DNA of 64,000 bases from Ectopseudomonas chengduensis (GTDB lineage: Bacteria; Pseudomonadota; Gammaproteobacteria; Pseudomonadales; Pseudomonadaceae). Shown here one piece after another: positions 17,798 through 27,152 of the stretch. Below the pieces are notes generated by a model. The model had not been told where the DNA came from. It saw only the letters and a list, made by a program, of their open reading frames with translations, and did not search any database. How positions within the stretch are numbered: position 1 is the first letter of the stretch; the number at the start of each line of letters is the position of its first letter. The DNA lies in contig NZ_JACFYZ010000003.1 of the NCBI RefSeq assembly GCF_015712065.1, positions 124,001 to 188,000 on the forward strand. The letters are read 5' to 3'. The position numbers and the translations under genes are program-made.

Positions 17798-18664
17798 TCA
17801 GTTTGCCAGCAGATGTGCTGTTTTTACCGCCTCAACGAGCCCGTAGCGACCTTTTTCGTCTCGCGTCACCCGTCCCATGGCCACGTCGGGGTCGTGGGTG
17901 AATACCAGGCGGCCGCCGCGGCCGACCAGGTCGGCCAGCAGCGCCTCTTTTTCCTCGATCAGGCCTTCGGGGAAGCGGTCGTAGCCCATGGTGATCGGCA
18001 GGTGCACCCAGGGCGCGCCAGGGATCAGGTCGCCGGGAAACACCACCGGCCCGCCCGGCATGACCACTTCCGGCAGTAGTTGGCCCGGCGTGTGGCCGTC
18101 GCTCCAGTGCAGGCGCCAGTCGGGGCCGAGCAGCTCACAGCTTTCGGTTTCTTTGATCAAATGCAGGCGACCGCTGTTTTCCAGCAGATCGAGCAGCTCC
18201 GGGATATAGGACGCTTTATCGCGGGCGTGCGGATTGCAGGCGCGCTGCCACTGGCGACGACCGGTGACGAAGCGCGCGTTGGGAAACAGCAGGCGCGCCG
18301 GCTGACCGTCCTGCCAGGCGGCGAGCAGGCCACCGGCATGGTCGAAGTGCAGGTGGGTGAGCACGACGATATCGATGTCGACATCGCTCAGGCCGACTTT
18401 CGCCAGTTCGTCGAGCAGCACGTGGTGTTTTTCCTGTACGCCAAAGCGCTGTTTCAGCTCGGGGCTGAAGAAGGCGCCGATGCCGGTCTCGACAAGAATG
18501 TTGCGCTCGTCTTCCTGCACCAGCAGGGCGCGGCAGCCGAGGTCGATGCGATTGAGGTCGTCGGCTGGCATCCAGCGTTGCCAGAGAGCCTTGGGCGCGT
18601 TGCCGAACATGGCGCCGCCATCGAGTTTCTGGCTGTTGCCGGTCAGGGTGGTCAGGGTTCGCAT
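17798..18664 (-). CDS. Metallo-beta-lactamase-fold hydrolase
   Basis: A 288-residue MBL-fold protein with the dinuclear metal motif THLHFDHAGG at 103-112, a later SDGHTPGQ histidine, VVFPGDLIPG and a TMGYDRFPE segment. The family covers lactonases, thioesterases and glyoxalase-like enzymes. It resembles lactonase/AttM-type or PhnP-unrelated MBL proteins, and no substrate can be named. It lies 38 nt downstream of the thiolase gene, so a thioester- or lactone-cleaving step in the same pathway is plausible (inference). The start at 18664 drops a long unconserved Arg/Pro-rich extension. Confidence 0.83.
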   Translation of the reverse strand: MRTLTTLTGNSQKLDGGAMFGNAPKALWQRWMPADDLNRIDLGCRALLVQEDERNILVETGIGAFFSPELKQRFGVQEKHHVLLDELAKVGLSDVDIDIVVLTHLHFDHAGGLLAAWQDGQPARLLFPNARFVTGRRQWQRACNPHARDKASYIPELLDLLENSGRLHLIKETESCELLGPDWRLHWSDGHTPGQLLPEVVMPGGPVVFPGDLIPGAPWVHLPITMGYDRFPEGLIEEKEALLADLVGRGGRLVFTHDPDVAMGRVTRDEKGRYGLVEAVKTAHLLAN

Positions 18665-18702
18665 GGGGTTTCTCTTGTTCTTGTCCGTTCTCGGCGATTG
18701 TT

Positions 18703-19881
18703 TCAGCGTTCGATGGCCAGGGCCACACCCTGGCCGCCACCGATGCACAGGGTCGCCAGGCCGCGGCGGGCGTCGCGTCGCTGCATCTCGTGGATCAGGC
18801 TGACCAGGATGCGGCAACCGGAGGCGCCGATGGGGTGGCCGAGGGCGATGGCACCGCCGTTGACGTTGACCTTGGCGCTGTCCCAATGCAGCTCGCGGCC
18901 GACGGCGATGGCCTGGGCGGCGAAGGCTTCGTTGGCCTCGATCAGGTCGAGCTGTTCCAGGCTCCAGTCGGCGCGTTCCAGTGCCTTACAGCTGGCGAAT
19001 ACCGGGCCGATACCCATCACCGCCGGATCGACCCCGGCGCTGGCGTGGGCGGCGATACGGGCCAGCACCGGCAGTTGCAGTTCATCGGCCTTCTCGGCGC
19101 TCATCAGCAGTACGGCAGCGGCGCCGTCGTTGAGTGTCGAGGCATTGCCGGCGGTCACCGTGCCGTCATTCTTGAACGCCGGGCGCAGCTTGCCCAGGCT
19201 GTCCAGGCTGGTGCCGGCGCGCGGTTGTCCATCCTGGGCAAATCGCAGCGGTTCGGCGCCGCGCTGGGGGATTTCCACCGGGACGATCTCGCCGGCAAAA
19301 CGCCCGGACTCGATGGCGGCCTGGGCGCGCTGCTGCGAACGCAGGGCGAAGGCGTCCTGCTCGGCGCGGGTGACGCCGTACTGCTCGGCCAGATTCTCGG
19401 CGGTGATACCCATGTGGTAGTTATTGAATGCGTCCCACAGACCGTCCTGGATCATGGTATCGACCAATTGCGCATGGCCCATGCGCAGGCCGCTGCGGGC
19501 GCCGGGCATGACGTAAGGCGCCAGGCTCATGTTCTCCTGGCCGCCGGCAATGATGATCTCGGCATCGCCGCCGCGAATGGCCTGGGCGCCGAGGATCACC
19601 GCCTTGAGGCCGGAGCCGCAGACCTTGTTCAGGGTCATGGCCGGCACCGTATGCGGCAGGCCGGCGAGCAGCACGCTCTGCCGGGCCGGGTTCTGCCCGC
19701 TGCCTGCGGTGAGCACCTGACCGAGAATCACCTCGTCTATCTGCCCCGGTTCAACACCGGTACGAGCCAGCAGTTCGCGGATCACCGCCGCGCCCAGTTG
19801 CGGTGCAGGCGTGCAGCTCAACGCACCCTGGAAGCTGCCGATGGCGGTACGGCAGGCAGCGACTATCACGACTTCATGCAT
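18703..19881 (-). CDS. atoB: Acetyl-CoA C-acetyltransferase (thiolase)
   Basis: A 392-residue thiolase II. Active-site residues are Cys88 ([10 protein letters not shown]), His349 ([14 protein letters not shown]) and Cys379 (LCIGGGQG). It condenses two acetyl-CoA or cleaves acetoacetyl-CoA; degradative thiolases with wider chain length are close relatives, so specificity is uncertain. It belongs to the acyl-CoA cluster but is separated from the upstream dehydrogenase by an intrinsic terminator (19926-19953), so it may be expressed at a lower level or from its own promoter. Confidence 0.9.
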   Translation of the reverse strand: MHEVVIVAACRTAIGSFQGALSCTPAPQLGAAVIRELLARTGVEPGQIDEVILGQVLTAGSGQNPARQSVLLAGLPHTVPAMTLNKVCGSGLKAVILGAQAIRGGDAEIIIAGGQENMSLAPYVMPGARSGLRMGHAQLVDTMIQDGLWDAFNNYHMGITAENLAEQYGVTRAEQDAFALRSQQRAQAAIESGRFAGEIVPVEIPQRGAEPLRFAQDGQPRAGTSLDSLGKLRPAFKNDGTVTAGNASTLNDGAAAVLLMSAEKADELQLPVLARIAAHASAGVDPAVMGIGPVFASCKALERADWSLEQLDLIEANEAFAAQAIAVGRELHWDSAKVNVNGGAIALGHPIGASGCRILVSLIHEMQRRDARRGLATLCIGGGQGVALAIER

Positions 19882-19925
19882 AAGGACTCCTGGTCGGCTG
19901 GGCAGGGGCCAGCCGAGACTCGAAT

Positions 19926-19953
19926 AAAAAAGCGCGGCGCCGAAGCGCCGCGC
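19926..19953 (-). terminator. Rho-independent terminator with TTCG loop after the acyl-CoA dehydrogenase gene
   Basis: On the minus strand a perfect 9-bp stem (GCGCGGCGC with GCGCCGCGC, 19953-19945 and 19940-19932) closed by a TTCG loop is followed by six T. It separates the dehydrogenase from the thiolase gene. Confidence 0.88.
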
Positions 19954-20013
19954 AATACGCTCAACCTTGTAGGACCACCGGATCGGCGGTGGCGGGTTGC
20001 ACCCGACCTACGT

Positions 20014-21786
20014 TTAAAATTGCTCGGCAGCCAGGCCATAGAGCGGCTGGCTACCGGCACGAATGCTTGCCTCCAGGCTCAGTGTGCGCGGCAGCAGGCG
20101 GGCGAAGAAGAACTCGGCGGTGGCCAGCTTGCCGCCGTAGAAGGCTTCGTCTTCGTCCTGCTTGCCCTGCGCCACGGCAGCCATGCGTGCCCACATGTAG
20201 GCGTAGGCGACGTAGCCGAACAGGTGCAGGTACTCCACCGAGGCGGCACCCACCGAGTTGGGGTCGGCCTTGGCCTGCTCCAGCAGCCAGCCGCTAACCG
20301 CTTCCATGCGTTCCAGCGCTTCCACCAGGCGATCACCGAAGGGCGATTCATGGGCATGGGCGAAGTCGCGCACCTCGCCGGCGAACAGGCGCAGCGCGGC
20401 GCCGCCGTTGGCCACTACCTTGCGCCCGAGCAGGTCGAGCGCCTGGATGCCGTTAGTGCCTTCGTAGATCTGTGCGATGCGTACGTCACGCACCAGTTGC
20501 TCCTGACCCCATTCACGGATATAGCCGTGGCCGCCGAACACCTGCTGGCCGTGCACGCAGCTTTCCAGTCCGGTGTCGGTGAAAAAGGCCTTGGCCACCG
20601 GTGTCAGCAGGGCGACCAGGGCCTCGGCGTTCTGCCGCTCGTTGGTGTCGTCGGCGTACTTGGCCAGGTCCAACTGCTGGCCGACGTAGCAGGCGAAAGC
20701 ACGACCACCTTCGTTCAGCGCCTTCATGGTCAGCAGCATGCGGCGCACGTCGGCATGCACGATGATCGGGTCGGCGATCTTGTCGTGGTTCACCGGGCCA
20801 GTGGCGGCACGACTCTGGATACGCTCGCGGGCGTAGCTGACGGCCGACTGGTAGGACGCCTCGGCGCAGCCAATGCCCTGGATGCCGATGGACAGACGCT
20901 CGTAGTTCATCATGGTGAACATAGCCGCCAGGCCTTTGTTGACCTCGCCGATCAGGTAGCCGGTGGCGCCGTCGAAGTTCATCACGCAGGTGCTTGATGC
21001 CTTGATACCCATCTTGTGCTCGATGGAGCCGCAACTCACGGCGTTGCGTGCACCGAGGCTGCCATCGGCGTTGACCATCACCTTGGGCACCAGAAACAGC
21101 GAGATGCCCTTCGGCCCGGCCGGTGCGTCCGGCAGCTTGGCCAGCACCAGATGGATGATGTTCTCGGTCAGGTCCTGTTCTCCACCGGTAATGAAGATCT
21201 TGCTGCCGGTGATCGTGTAGCTGCCGTCGGCCTGCGGCTCGGCGCGGGTGCGGATGATGCCCAGATCGGTACCGGCATGGGCCTCGGTCAGGCACATGGA
21301 GCCGGCCCATCGGCCTTCGTACATTGGCGGCAGGTAGGTGGTTTTAAGGTCTTCGCTGGCGTGGGCGTCGATGGCCAGGCAGGCGCCGGAACTCAGCGCC
21401 GAGTACAGCGCGAAGCTGGAGCCGGCGGCGTAGAGCATCTCCTCGAAGGCCACGGCGAGCATCTTGGGCATGCCCATGCCGCCGTAATTCGGGTTGCCGG
21501 ACAGGCCCACCCAGCCACCTTCGGTGTAGGTGGCGTAGGCTTCGCGGAAACCGGCCGGGGTGCGCACGTTGCCACCCTCCCACTGCGCGCCTTCCTCGTC
21601 GCCGCTGCGGTTGAGCGGGGCGATCAGGGTGCCGGTGACCTTGGCCGCTTCTTCGAGGATGGCGTCGGCGGTGTCGGCATCGACGGTTTCCGCCAGGGCC
21701 GGCAGGCGTGCCCACAGGCTCGGCGCCTGGAAGACTTCATGGAGGACGAAGCGCATATCGCGCAGCGGGGCGTTGAATTCGGGCAT
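20014..21786 (-). CDS. Acyl-CoA dehydrogenase, large DmdC-like subfamily
   Basis: A 590-residue FAD-dependent acyl-CoA dehydrogenase, longer than the roughly 390 residues of classical enzymes because of an N-terminal helical extension and a C-terminal domain. Motifs are MCLTEAHAGTDLG at 164-176 (FAD/substrate), ITGSKIFITGGEQD near 192-205 and the catalytic-base region IYEGTNGIQALDL with Glu442. The size and C-terminal domain match the DmdC (3-methylmercaptopropionyl-CoA dehydrogenase) subfamily, which also includes enzymes for short or medium acyl-CoAs. It lies 59 nt downstream of the permease gene. Confidence 0.9.
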   Translation of the reverse strand: MPEFNAPLRDMRFVLHEVFQAPSLWARLPALAETVDADTADAILEEAAKVTGTLIAPLNRSGDEEGAQWEGGNVRTPAGFREAYATYTEGGWVGLSGNPNYGGMGMPKMLAVAFEEMLYAAGSSFALYSALSSGACLAIDAHASEDLKTTYLPPMYEGRWAGSMCLTEAHAGTDLGIIRTRAEPQADGSYTITGSKIFITGGEQDLTENIIHLVLAKLPDAPAGPKGISLFLVPKVMVNADGSLGARNAVSCGSIEHKMGIKASSTCVMNFDGATGYLIGEVNKGLAAMFTMMNYERLSIGIQGIGCAEASYQSAVSYARERIQSRAATGPVNHDKIADPIIVHADVRRMLLTMKALNEGGRAFACYVGQQLDLAKYADDTNERQNAEALVALLTPVAKAFFTDTGLESCVHGQQVFGGHGYIREWGQEQLVRDVRIAQIYEGTNGIQALDLLGRKVVANGGAALRLFAGEVRDFAHAHESPFGDRLVEALERMEAVSGWLLEQAKADPNSVGAASVEYLHLFGYVAYAYMWARMAAVAQGKQDEDEAFYGGKLATAEFFFARLLPRTLSLEASIRAGSQPLYGLAAEQF

Positions 21787-21845
21787 GGTGCAACCTCGAC
21801 AGCAGTGGCGCCGCGACAGGCGCGGCGCGTGTGGAACGAAATCCG

Positions 21846-23219
21846 TCAGTCGGCTTCCGCCGGACTTTGCGGCTTATCCTTGATGCTGGTGAATTTAAGC
21901 AGATGGGTGCGTTCGACCAGGATGTACAGCGCCGCGCCCGCGGCCAGGCCCCAGCCTGCGCCGTAGACAGCGAGCACCACACCCATGGTGCCGGCGATGC
22001 CGCGCTCGGTGTTGTTGTTCAGTTGCTCGAAGCCGACCATCAGGCAGATATAGCCGGTGAGGATCAGCGTCAGCGACAGGGCGATCGGCAGCACCGGCTG
22101 GAAGAAACTGACCAGCGGCAGCATGAACAGCGCGGCGAAGCCGGTGATCCAGAAGGTGCCGGCGCCGCTGTAGATCGAGTCCATCGCCTTGCGCCCGTAC
22201 TTGTAGCGCTCGGCCATGGTCGCCGCCACGGCCGTCCACAACGGGCCGGCCAGGCCCGGGTAGGGCGCGAAGAAGGCGTGCAGGGCGTTGCGGATAGCGG
22301 TCACCAGGTGAATGCGGTCGACGTTGTTTTCGATCACCTCGTCGGTGCGCAGTTCATCGGCGCGCTGCATCAGCGACTGGCCGACGATGATGTCGCCGAA
22401 GGCGATCACGTAGGCGATCACCGCGGTGGGTACGGCCAGCATGAACACGTCCAGGCTGGGGAAACCAACGTTGAACGGCAGGTAGTTCCACATTTCGCCG
22501 AAGGCCGGCGCGGTGATGCCCCACTTCACGTCCGGCATCTTGTACTCGCCCACGGCGATGCCGATGAAGATGGCGATCAGCATGCCCGGCACCATGCCGT
22601 AGTTGACGATCTTGCGCGCCAGCGGCACGCGCTCGGTCAGGCCCTTGTACGACACCGAGAACATCAGGTACAGGCAGATCAGACTGCCGAGAACCAGGGA
22701 GATCGGCGTGTTGGCCAGGCGGCCGCCGGCGCTGATCTCGCCCATCAGCGCGGCGATGCCGGCGCCGATGATGATGCCGCCCTTCATCGAGTTGGGGATC
22801 AGCCGCACCAGGGCGCTGCCCAGGCGGGTGACGCCGAGGAAGAGGAAGATCACGAACACCAGAAACTGCAGGGCGAACAGCGCCTGGATCGCCTGCGGGC
22901 CGGGTTCGAAGTCGCCGAGAAACAGCAGCACCACCGGAATGCCGGGAGTGATCCAGCCGGGCACCAGCGGCACGCCGAGCAGCGCCGGCAGCATGAAGCC
23001 GATGCCGCACACCACCACGTAGGCCAGGGCCACGTCGTAGGGCAGGCCGAGGTATTTCTCCAGCAGCGGGATCATCGCCAGGCTGACTACGAACATGATC
23101 AGTGCCTGCAGCATCTCCGCGGTTTCCCAGCGGTAATGCACGAAGGGCAGGCGCAGCTTGAACGGGCCGAGGGGCCAGTACGGTTGTTCGTCGCCGTCAC
23201 GGCGCTTGAAGATTTGCAT
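21846..23219 (-). CDS. NCS2-like (xanthine/uracil permease superfamily) membrane transporter
   Basis: A 457-residue integral membrane protein with about 12-14 hydrophobic segments, including LQALIMFVVSLAMIPLLEKYL, GITAPAFGEMWNYL and AVPTAVIAYVIAFGDIIVGQS. NSMKGGIIIGAGIAALMGEI resembles the NCS2/SLC26 half-helix motif. Canonical NCS2 nucleobase-binding motifs are not obvious, so the substrate is probably not a standard purine or pyrimidine. It sits between an acyl-CoA ligase and an acyl-CoA dehydrogenase, so uptake of an organic acid or related anion feeding them is the simplest reading (inference). Confidence 0.78.
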   Translation of the reverse strand: MQIFKRRDGDEQPYWPLGPFKLRLPFVHYRWETAEMLQALIMFVVSLAMIPLLEKYLGLPYDVALAYVVVCGIGFMLPALLGVPLVPGWITPGIPVVLLFLGDFEPGPQAIQALFALQFLVFVIFLFLGVTRLGSALVRLIPNSMKGGIIIGAGIAALMGEISAGGRLANTPISLVLGSLICLYLMFSVSYKGLTERVPLARKIVNYGMVPGMLIAIFIGIAVGEYKMPDVKWGITAPAFGEMWNYLPFNVGFPSLDVFMLAVPTAVIAYVIAFGDIIVGQSLMQRADELRTDEVIENNVDRIHLVTAIRNALHAFFAPYPGLAGPLWTAVAATMAERYKYGRKAMDSIYSGAGTFWITGFAALFMLPLVSFFQPVLPIALSLTLILTGYICLMVGFEQLNNNTERGIAGTMGVVLAVYGAGWGLAAGAALYILVERTHLLKFTSIKDKPQSPAEAD

Positions 23220-23280
23220 GAGGGTTCTCCGTCGGCCGCCTGGGCCGGTTCTTGTTGTTGTGCAAACGGTGCGGTCTTGC

Positions 23281-23341
23281 CGTAGCCCGGATGCAATCCG
23301 GGGATTCCGAATCGCTGTCCCCGGATTGCATCCGGGCTACG
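23281..23341. repeat. Head-to-head pair of CCCGGATGCAATCCGGG repeats forming a 24-bp-arm hairpin
   Basis: Two inverted copies make perfect 24-bp arms (23281-23304 and 23318-23341) around a 13-base loop. The hairpin sits between the ligase stop (23345) and the permease start (23219). It could terminate, stabilise or simply be a mobile REP-type element; a third half-copy is at 17081. Confidence 0.85.
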
Positions 23342-23344
23342 TGA

Positions 23345-24964
23345 TCAGAGGACCTTGGCCATATCGCGCAGGACGAACTTCTGGATCTTGCCGGTGCTGG
23401 TCTTGGGCAACTGGGCGAAGACCACTGTCTTGGGCACCTTGAAGCCGGCCAGGTGCTCGCGGCAGAAGGCCATGATCTCGGCGTCGCTGGCCTGCTGGCC
23501 GGTCTTGAGAGTGATGAAGGCGCAGGGCGTCTCGCCCCATTTCTCGTCCGGGCGGGCGACCACGGCCGCCTCCAGCACCGCCGGGTGGCGATAGAGCACA
23601 CCTTCGACCTCGATGGTGGAGATGTTCTCGCCGCCGGAGATGATGATGTCCTTGAGCCGGTCGCGGATTTCCACGTAGCCGTCGGCGTGGCAAACGCCTA
23701 GGTCGCCGGTGTGGAACCAGCCGCCCTCGAAGGCCTCGGCGGTGGCGCTGGGGTTCTTCAGGTAGCCCTTCATCACGGTGTTGCCGCGCATGAAGATCTC
23801 GCCGATGGTCTGGCCGTCACGCGGTACCGGCTCGAGGGTCTTCGGGTCGGCGACCATCACCCCTTCCAGGGTCGGGTAGCGCACGCCCTGGCGCGCCTTG
23901 ATGGTGGCGCGCTCCTCCAGCGGCAGTTCGTCCCATTCCGCGTGCCAGGCGCACAGCGTCACCGGGCCGTAGACCTCGGTAAGGCCGTACACATGGGTGA
24001 CATGGATGCCCATTTCCTCCACTGCGCCGATCACCTTGGCCGGCGGCGCGGCGCCGGCGACCATGGCCTTGACCGGGTGATCGATGGCCGCCTTGGCCTC
24101 GGCCGGCATGTTCACCAAGGCGTTGAGCACGATAGGTGCACCGCACAGGTGGGTGACCTGCTCGTCGCGGATCAGGGTGAGGATCTTCGCCGGGTCGACG
24201 CGGCGCAGGAACACGTGTACGCCAGCCAGGGCGGTGACCGTCCAGGGATAGCACCAGCCGTTGCAGTGGAACATCGGCAGGGTCCACAGGTAGACCGGGT
24301 GGTTGCCCATGGCCCAGGTCATCTGGTTGCCCATGGCGTTGAGGAAGGCGCCGCGGTGGTGGTAGACCACGCCCTTGGGGTTGCCGGTGGTGCCGGAGGT
24401 GTAGTTGAGGCTGATGGCCTGCCACTCGTCCGTCGGCCACTGCCAGGCGAATTCCGGATCGCCCTCGGCGAGGAAGGCCTCGTAGTCCAGATCGCTGACT
24501 GCCTGGCCTTCGCCGTACTCAGGGTCGTCGACATCGATCACCAGCGGCGGGTGGTCGAGCATGCCGATGGCGGCGTGGATCACGTCATGGAACTCGCGGT
24601 CGGCGATCACCACCTTGGCCTCGCCATGCTGCAGCATGAAGGAGATGGCCTCGGCATCCAGGCGCACGTTTAGGGTGTTGAGCACCGCGCCGATCATCGG
24701 CACGCCGAAATGCGCTTCGAGCATGGCCGGGATGTTCGGCAGCATCACCGCTACCGTGTCGCCCTGGCCGATGCCACGGCCGGCCAGCGCCGAGGCCAGG
24801 CGTCGGCAACGCGCGTAGGTTTCGGCCCAGTTGCGGCGAATCGAGCCATGCACCACCGCCGGATAGTGCGGGTATACCGCCGCGGTACGTTCGATGAAGC
24901 TCAGGGGGCTGAGGGCGACGTGATTGACGGCGGCGCGGCCGAGGCCCTGCTCGTAGATCGACAT
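23345..24964 (-). CDS. Acyl-CoA synthetase (AMP-forming), DmdB/AlkK-like
   Basis: A 539-residue adenylate-forming ligase that activates a carboxylic acid to its CoA thioester. Motifs are the P-loop YTSGTTGNPKG at 188-198, HVYGLTEVYGP (A5) near 325-335, GWFHTGDLG (A7), RLKDIIISGGENIS (A8), and the C-terminal catalytic lysine in PKTSTGKIQKF. Its length and the adjacent DmdC-like dehydrogenase recall methylmercaptopropionate-CoA ligases, but medium-chain AlkK-type enzymes look very similar. It is the first gene of the minus-strand cluster and divergent from the histidine kinase. Confidence 0.9.
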   Translation of the reverse strand: MSIYEQGLGRAAVNHVALSPLSFIERTAAVYPHYPAVVHGSIRRNWAETYARCRRLASALAGRGIGQGDTVAVMLPNIPAMLEAHFGVPMIGAVLNTLNVRLDAEAISFMLQHGEAKVVIADREFHDVIHAAIGMLDHPPLVIDVDDPEYGEGQAVSDLDYEAFLAEGDPEFAWQWPTDEWQAISLNYTSGTTGNPKGVVYHHRGAFLNAMGNQMTWAMGNHPVYLWTLPMFHCNGWCYPWTVTALAGVHVFLRRVDPAKILTLIRDEQVTHLCGAPIVLNALVNMPAEAKAAIDHPVKAMVAGAAPPAKVIGAVEEMGIHVTHVYGLTEVYGPVTLCAWHAEWDELPLEERATIKARQGVRYPTLEGVMVADPKTLEPVPRDGQTIGEIFMRGNTVMKGYLKNPSATAEAFEGGWFHTGDLGVCHADGYVEIRDRLKDIIISGGENISTIEVEGVLYRHPAVLEAAVVARPDEKWGETPCAFITLKTGQQASDAEIMAFCREHLAGFKVPKTVVFAQLPKTSTGKIQKFVLRDMAKVL

Positions 24965-25004
24965 GGCGGATACACCTTTGGCTGATTGTTAGCTCTGGTT
25001 ATTC

Positions 25005-25027
25005 CGGTAATGATGCAGGCATTACCG
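25005..25027. promoter_or_regulatory. Candidate operator, inverted repeat CGGTAATG-N7-CATTACCG
   Basis: Perfect 8-bp arms at 25005-25012 and 25020-25027 lie in the 141-nt gap between the divergent ligase and histidine kinase genes. The flanking DNA up to 25105 is clearly AT-rich compared with the coding regions and is the likely place of both promoters. Confidence 0.55.
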
Positions 25028-25105
25028 AAGCTTGCTGGCGTTAATTTATAGGTTGTTTCTGTTTTTTATGGAAGTTGTACCAAGGTTTTATAGAATAATT
25101 ACTAT

Positions 25106-27016
25106 ATGAGTCTTTCAAGCGATCAGGCGGCCGTGCCGCTGCAGGCCTGGCTGCGTATCCAGCGCGAAGCGCCGTCACTCAACGAGCGGGCGGCGGCCCT
25201 GCGCCGCGCCGTGCTTGGCTGCCCACAGGTACGGCAGGCCTGGTACTTGACCTGGCAGCCGGCCAGCCGCACCTATGCCCAGGACGACGGTGGCCCGCGC
25301 CTGCCGCCGGGCCAGGGCGATCCGCTGGCCGCCAGCGATCAGGCCCTGTTCGAGGCGCTGACGACGCAGCCCTGCCTTAGCCTGGAAGCAGTGCGTCAAC
25401 TGCCCTGCTGGTTGGCCGGGCGACTGCGCCGCGCTGCGATTCATCACGGGCAGGCGCTGGCGCTGAGTCTGGAGGAGGGCGGTGCCGGTCTGTTGTTGCT
25501 GCAGGTGGACGAAGATGCCGGCCTGGAGTGGTTGCCCTGGCTACGCGAGTTGCTGGCGCAACTGGTCGGTTTGGCTGGTGGTATGAGTCGAAGTGCGCCG
25601 TTGCTATCGGCCGATCCGCAGCCGGCGTTGCTGCTCGATGCGCGTGCACGGCCGCTGGAGTTCAACCAGGCTTTGCAAGAACTGCTCGGCGAGCGCCCGC
25701 TGGCCCAGGTCGGTGAACTGCTGCCGGTCAATCATCTGCCGCTGGTGCGCGCCTGCTTGCAGCAGTCGCGCGCCATCGAAGCGGTGGAGGCACAGGACGG
25801 CGAGCGCATCCTGATCTGGAGCTTCATTCCTGATGTGGCAGAGCAGCGGGTGTTGGCGCGCTGCCGCGAAGCGACCCAGGAGATTTGCGAGCAGCGCGAA
25901 GCGGCGCGGGCACGGCGGCTGTACCGGCTGATCACCGAGAACACCACCGACCTGATCTCCCGCCACACCCCGGACGGCGTGTTCCTCGACGCCACGCCTG
26001 CAAGCTGGACGTTGCTAGGCTATTGGCCGGAAGAACTGCGCGGCTTGGCGGTCGACGGCCTGCTGCATCCGCAGGACCAGTTGCAGCAGGCCAAGCAGGC
26101 GCGCGAGGCGCTGGAGCAGGATGGCTACCACACCATGAGCTATCGCATTCGTCATCGCGACGGCCATTACCTGTGGTTCGAGACCGCCAGCCGCGCCATT
26201 CGCGAAACCTACACCGGTGCGGTGGTGGAGGTGGTCAGCGTGTCGCGCGACATTACCGCGCGCATCCAGGCCGAGGACAACAAGCGCCGTCTGGAAGACG
26301 AGCTGGCGCACACCACGCGGCTGATCACTCTGGGCGAGCTGGCCTCGGGCATCGCCCACGAGATCAACCAGCCGCTGGCGGCGGTGGTCAACTACGCCAG
26401 CGCCAGCCAGCGCTACCTGCAGGGCGTCGGCGGCGATCCTGCCGCTGTCGACAAGGTGGCCCAGGGCCTGGCGCGCATCACTGAACATGCCAACCACGCC
26501 TCGGCAGTGATCAAGCGCCTGCGCGCCTTCCTGCGCAAGGGCCAGCGGCGCATGCAGGCGCTCAATCTGGCCGAGGTGGCGCGCGAGGCCGTGCGTCTGT
26601 GCAACTGGGAGGCGGGCGCGGCGCAGGTGGCGGTCAGCGACGCCTTGCCGGACAATCTGCCGCTGGTATTCGCCGACCGCGTACTGCTCGAACAGGTGCT
26701 GCTGAACTTGTTGCGCAACGCCATCGAGGCCAACCGCGATCAGCATCCGGGCAGCGCATCGCAGATTCGTCTGCAAGCGCAGGAGCGCGAAGGCAGCCTG
26801 ATGATCCGGGTGATCGACCAGGGGCCGGGTGTCAGCGAGGAGCAACTGGGTAAGCTGTTCACGCCGTTCTACACCAGCAAGGCGGACGGCCTGGGGCTTG
26901 GCCTGTCCATGAGCCGCAGCATCGTCGAAGGTTTTGGTGGGTCGCTGGACGCATTGCCGGCCGAGGGCGGCGGGTTGTGCCTGGAGTGTCGTTTGCCGTT
27001 GGGCAGAGAGGATTAG
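25106..27016 (+). CDS. Soluble PAS-domain sensor histidine kinase
   Basis: A 636-residue histidine kinase without transmembrane segments. The N-terminal ~160 residues are unassigned, followed by a weak PAS-like stretch (about 165-265), a clear PAS domain (about 272-390, TENTTDLISRHTPDGVFL), a dimerisation domain with phospho-acceptor His418 (GIAHEINQPLAAVVNYA) and an ATPase domain with LLNLLRNAIEAN, DQGPGVSEEQ and GLGLGLSMSRSIVEGFGG. The NQPLAA H-box and domain order match FixL/DctB/TodS-like kinases. The signal is probably intracellular. The downstream FixJ-like regulator is its likely partner, and the divergent acyl-CoA cluster its likely target (inference). Confidence 0.88.
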   Translation: MSLSSDQAAVPLQAWLRIQREAPSLNERAAALRRAVLGCPQVRQAWYLTWQPASRTYAQDDGGPRLPPGQGDPLAASDQALFEALTTQPCLSLEAVRQLPCWLAGRLRRAAIHHGQALALSLEEGGAGLLLLQVDEDAGLEWLPWLRELLAQLVGLAGGMSRSAPLLSADPQPALLLDARARPLEFNQALQELLGERPLAQVGELLPVNHLPLVRACLQQSRAIEAVEAQDGERILIWSFIPDVAEQRVLARCREATQEICEQREAARARRLYRLITENTTDLISRHTPDGVFLDATPASWTLLGYWPEELRGLAVDGLLHPQDQLQQAKQAREALEQDGYHTMSYRIRHRDGHYLWFETASRAIRETYTGAVVEVVSVSRDITARIQAEDNKRRLEDELAHTTRLITLGELASGIAHEINQPLAAVVNYASASQRYLQGVGGDPAAVDKVAQGLARITEHANHASAVIKRLRAFLRKGQRRMQALNLAEVAREAVRLCNWEAGAAQVAVSDALPDNLPLVFADRVLLEQVLLNLLRNAIEANRDQHPGSASQIRLQAQEREGSLMIRVIDQGPGVSEEQLGKLFTPFYTSKADGLGLGLSMSRSIVEGFGGSLDALPAEGGGLCLECRLPLGRED

Positions 27017-27023
27017 GTTGATC

Positions 27024-27112
27024 TGTAGGAGCCGGCTTGCCGGCGATCAGGACTCGTGGCGCGACGCGAATCGGCGGACTGTTCGCTGGCGCTCCTGAGT
27101 CCGCCCTACGAG
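27024..27112. repeat. REP element pair between kinase and regulator genes
   Basis: A unit beginning GTAGGAGCCGGCTTGCCGGC at 27025 and a related inverted end (GAGTCCGCCCTACGAG near 27097-27112) enclose about 50 nt, typical of Pseudomonas REP pairs. It lies in the 136-nt space between the histidine kinase and response regulator genes. Confidence 0.75.
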
Positions 27113-27152
27113 CGGCCAAGTCACGGATAACAACAAGAGGAGCAGCACAGGG

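Noticed and set aside
18790..20997. A 735-codon plus-strand open frame opposite the thiolase and acyl-CoA dehydrogenase genes
   Set aside because: It spans two real genes and a terminator, and its Gly/Ala/Val/Gln/His-rich product has no family features.
21846..23219. Annotation as a specific uracil or xanthine permease
   Set aside because: Only the superfamily fold is supported; nucleobase-binding motifs are not clear and the context is acyl-CoA metabolism.
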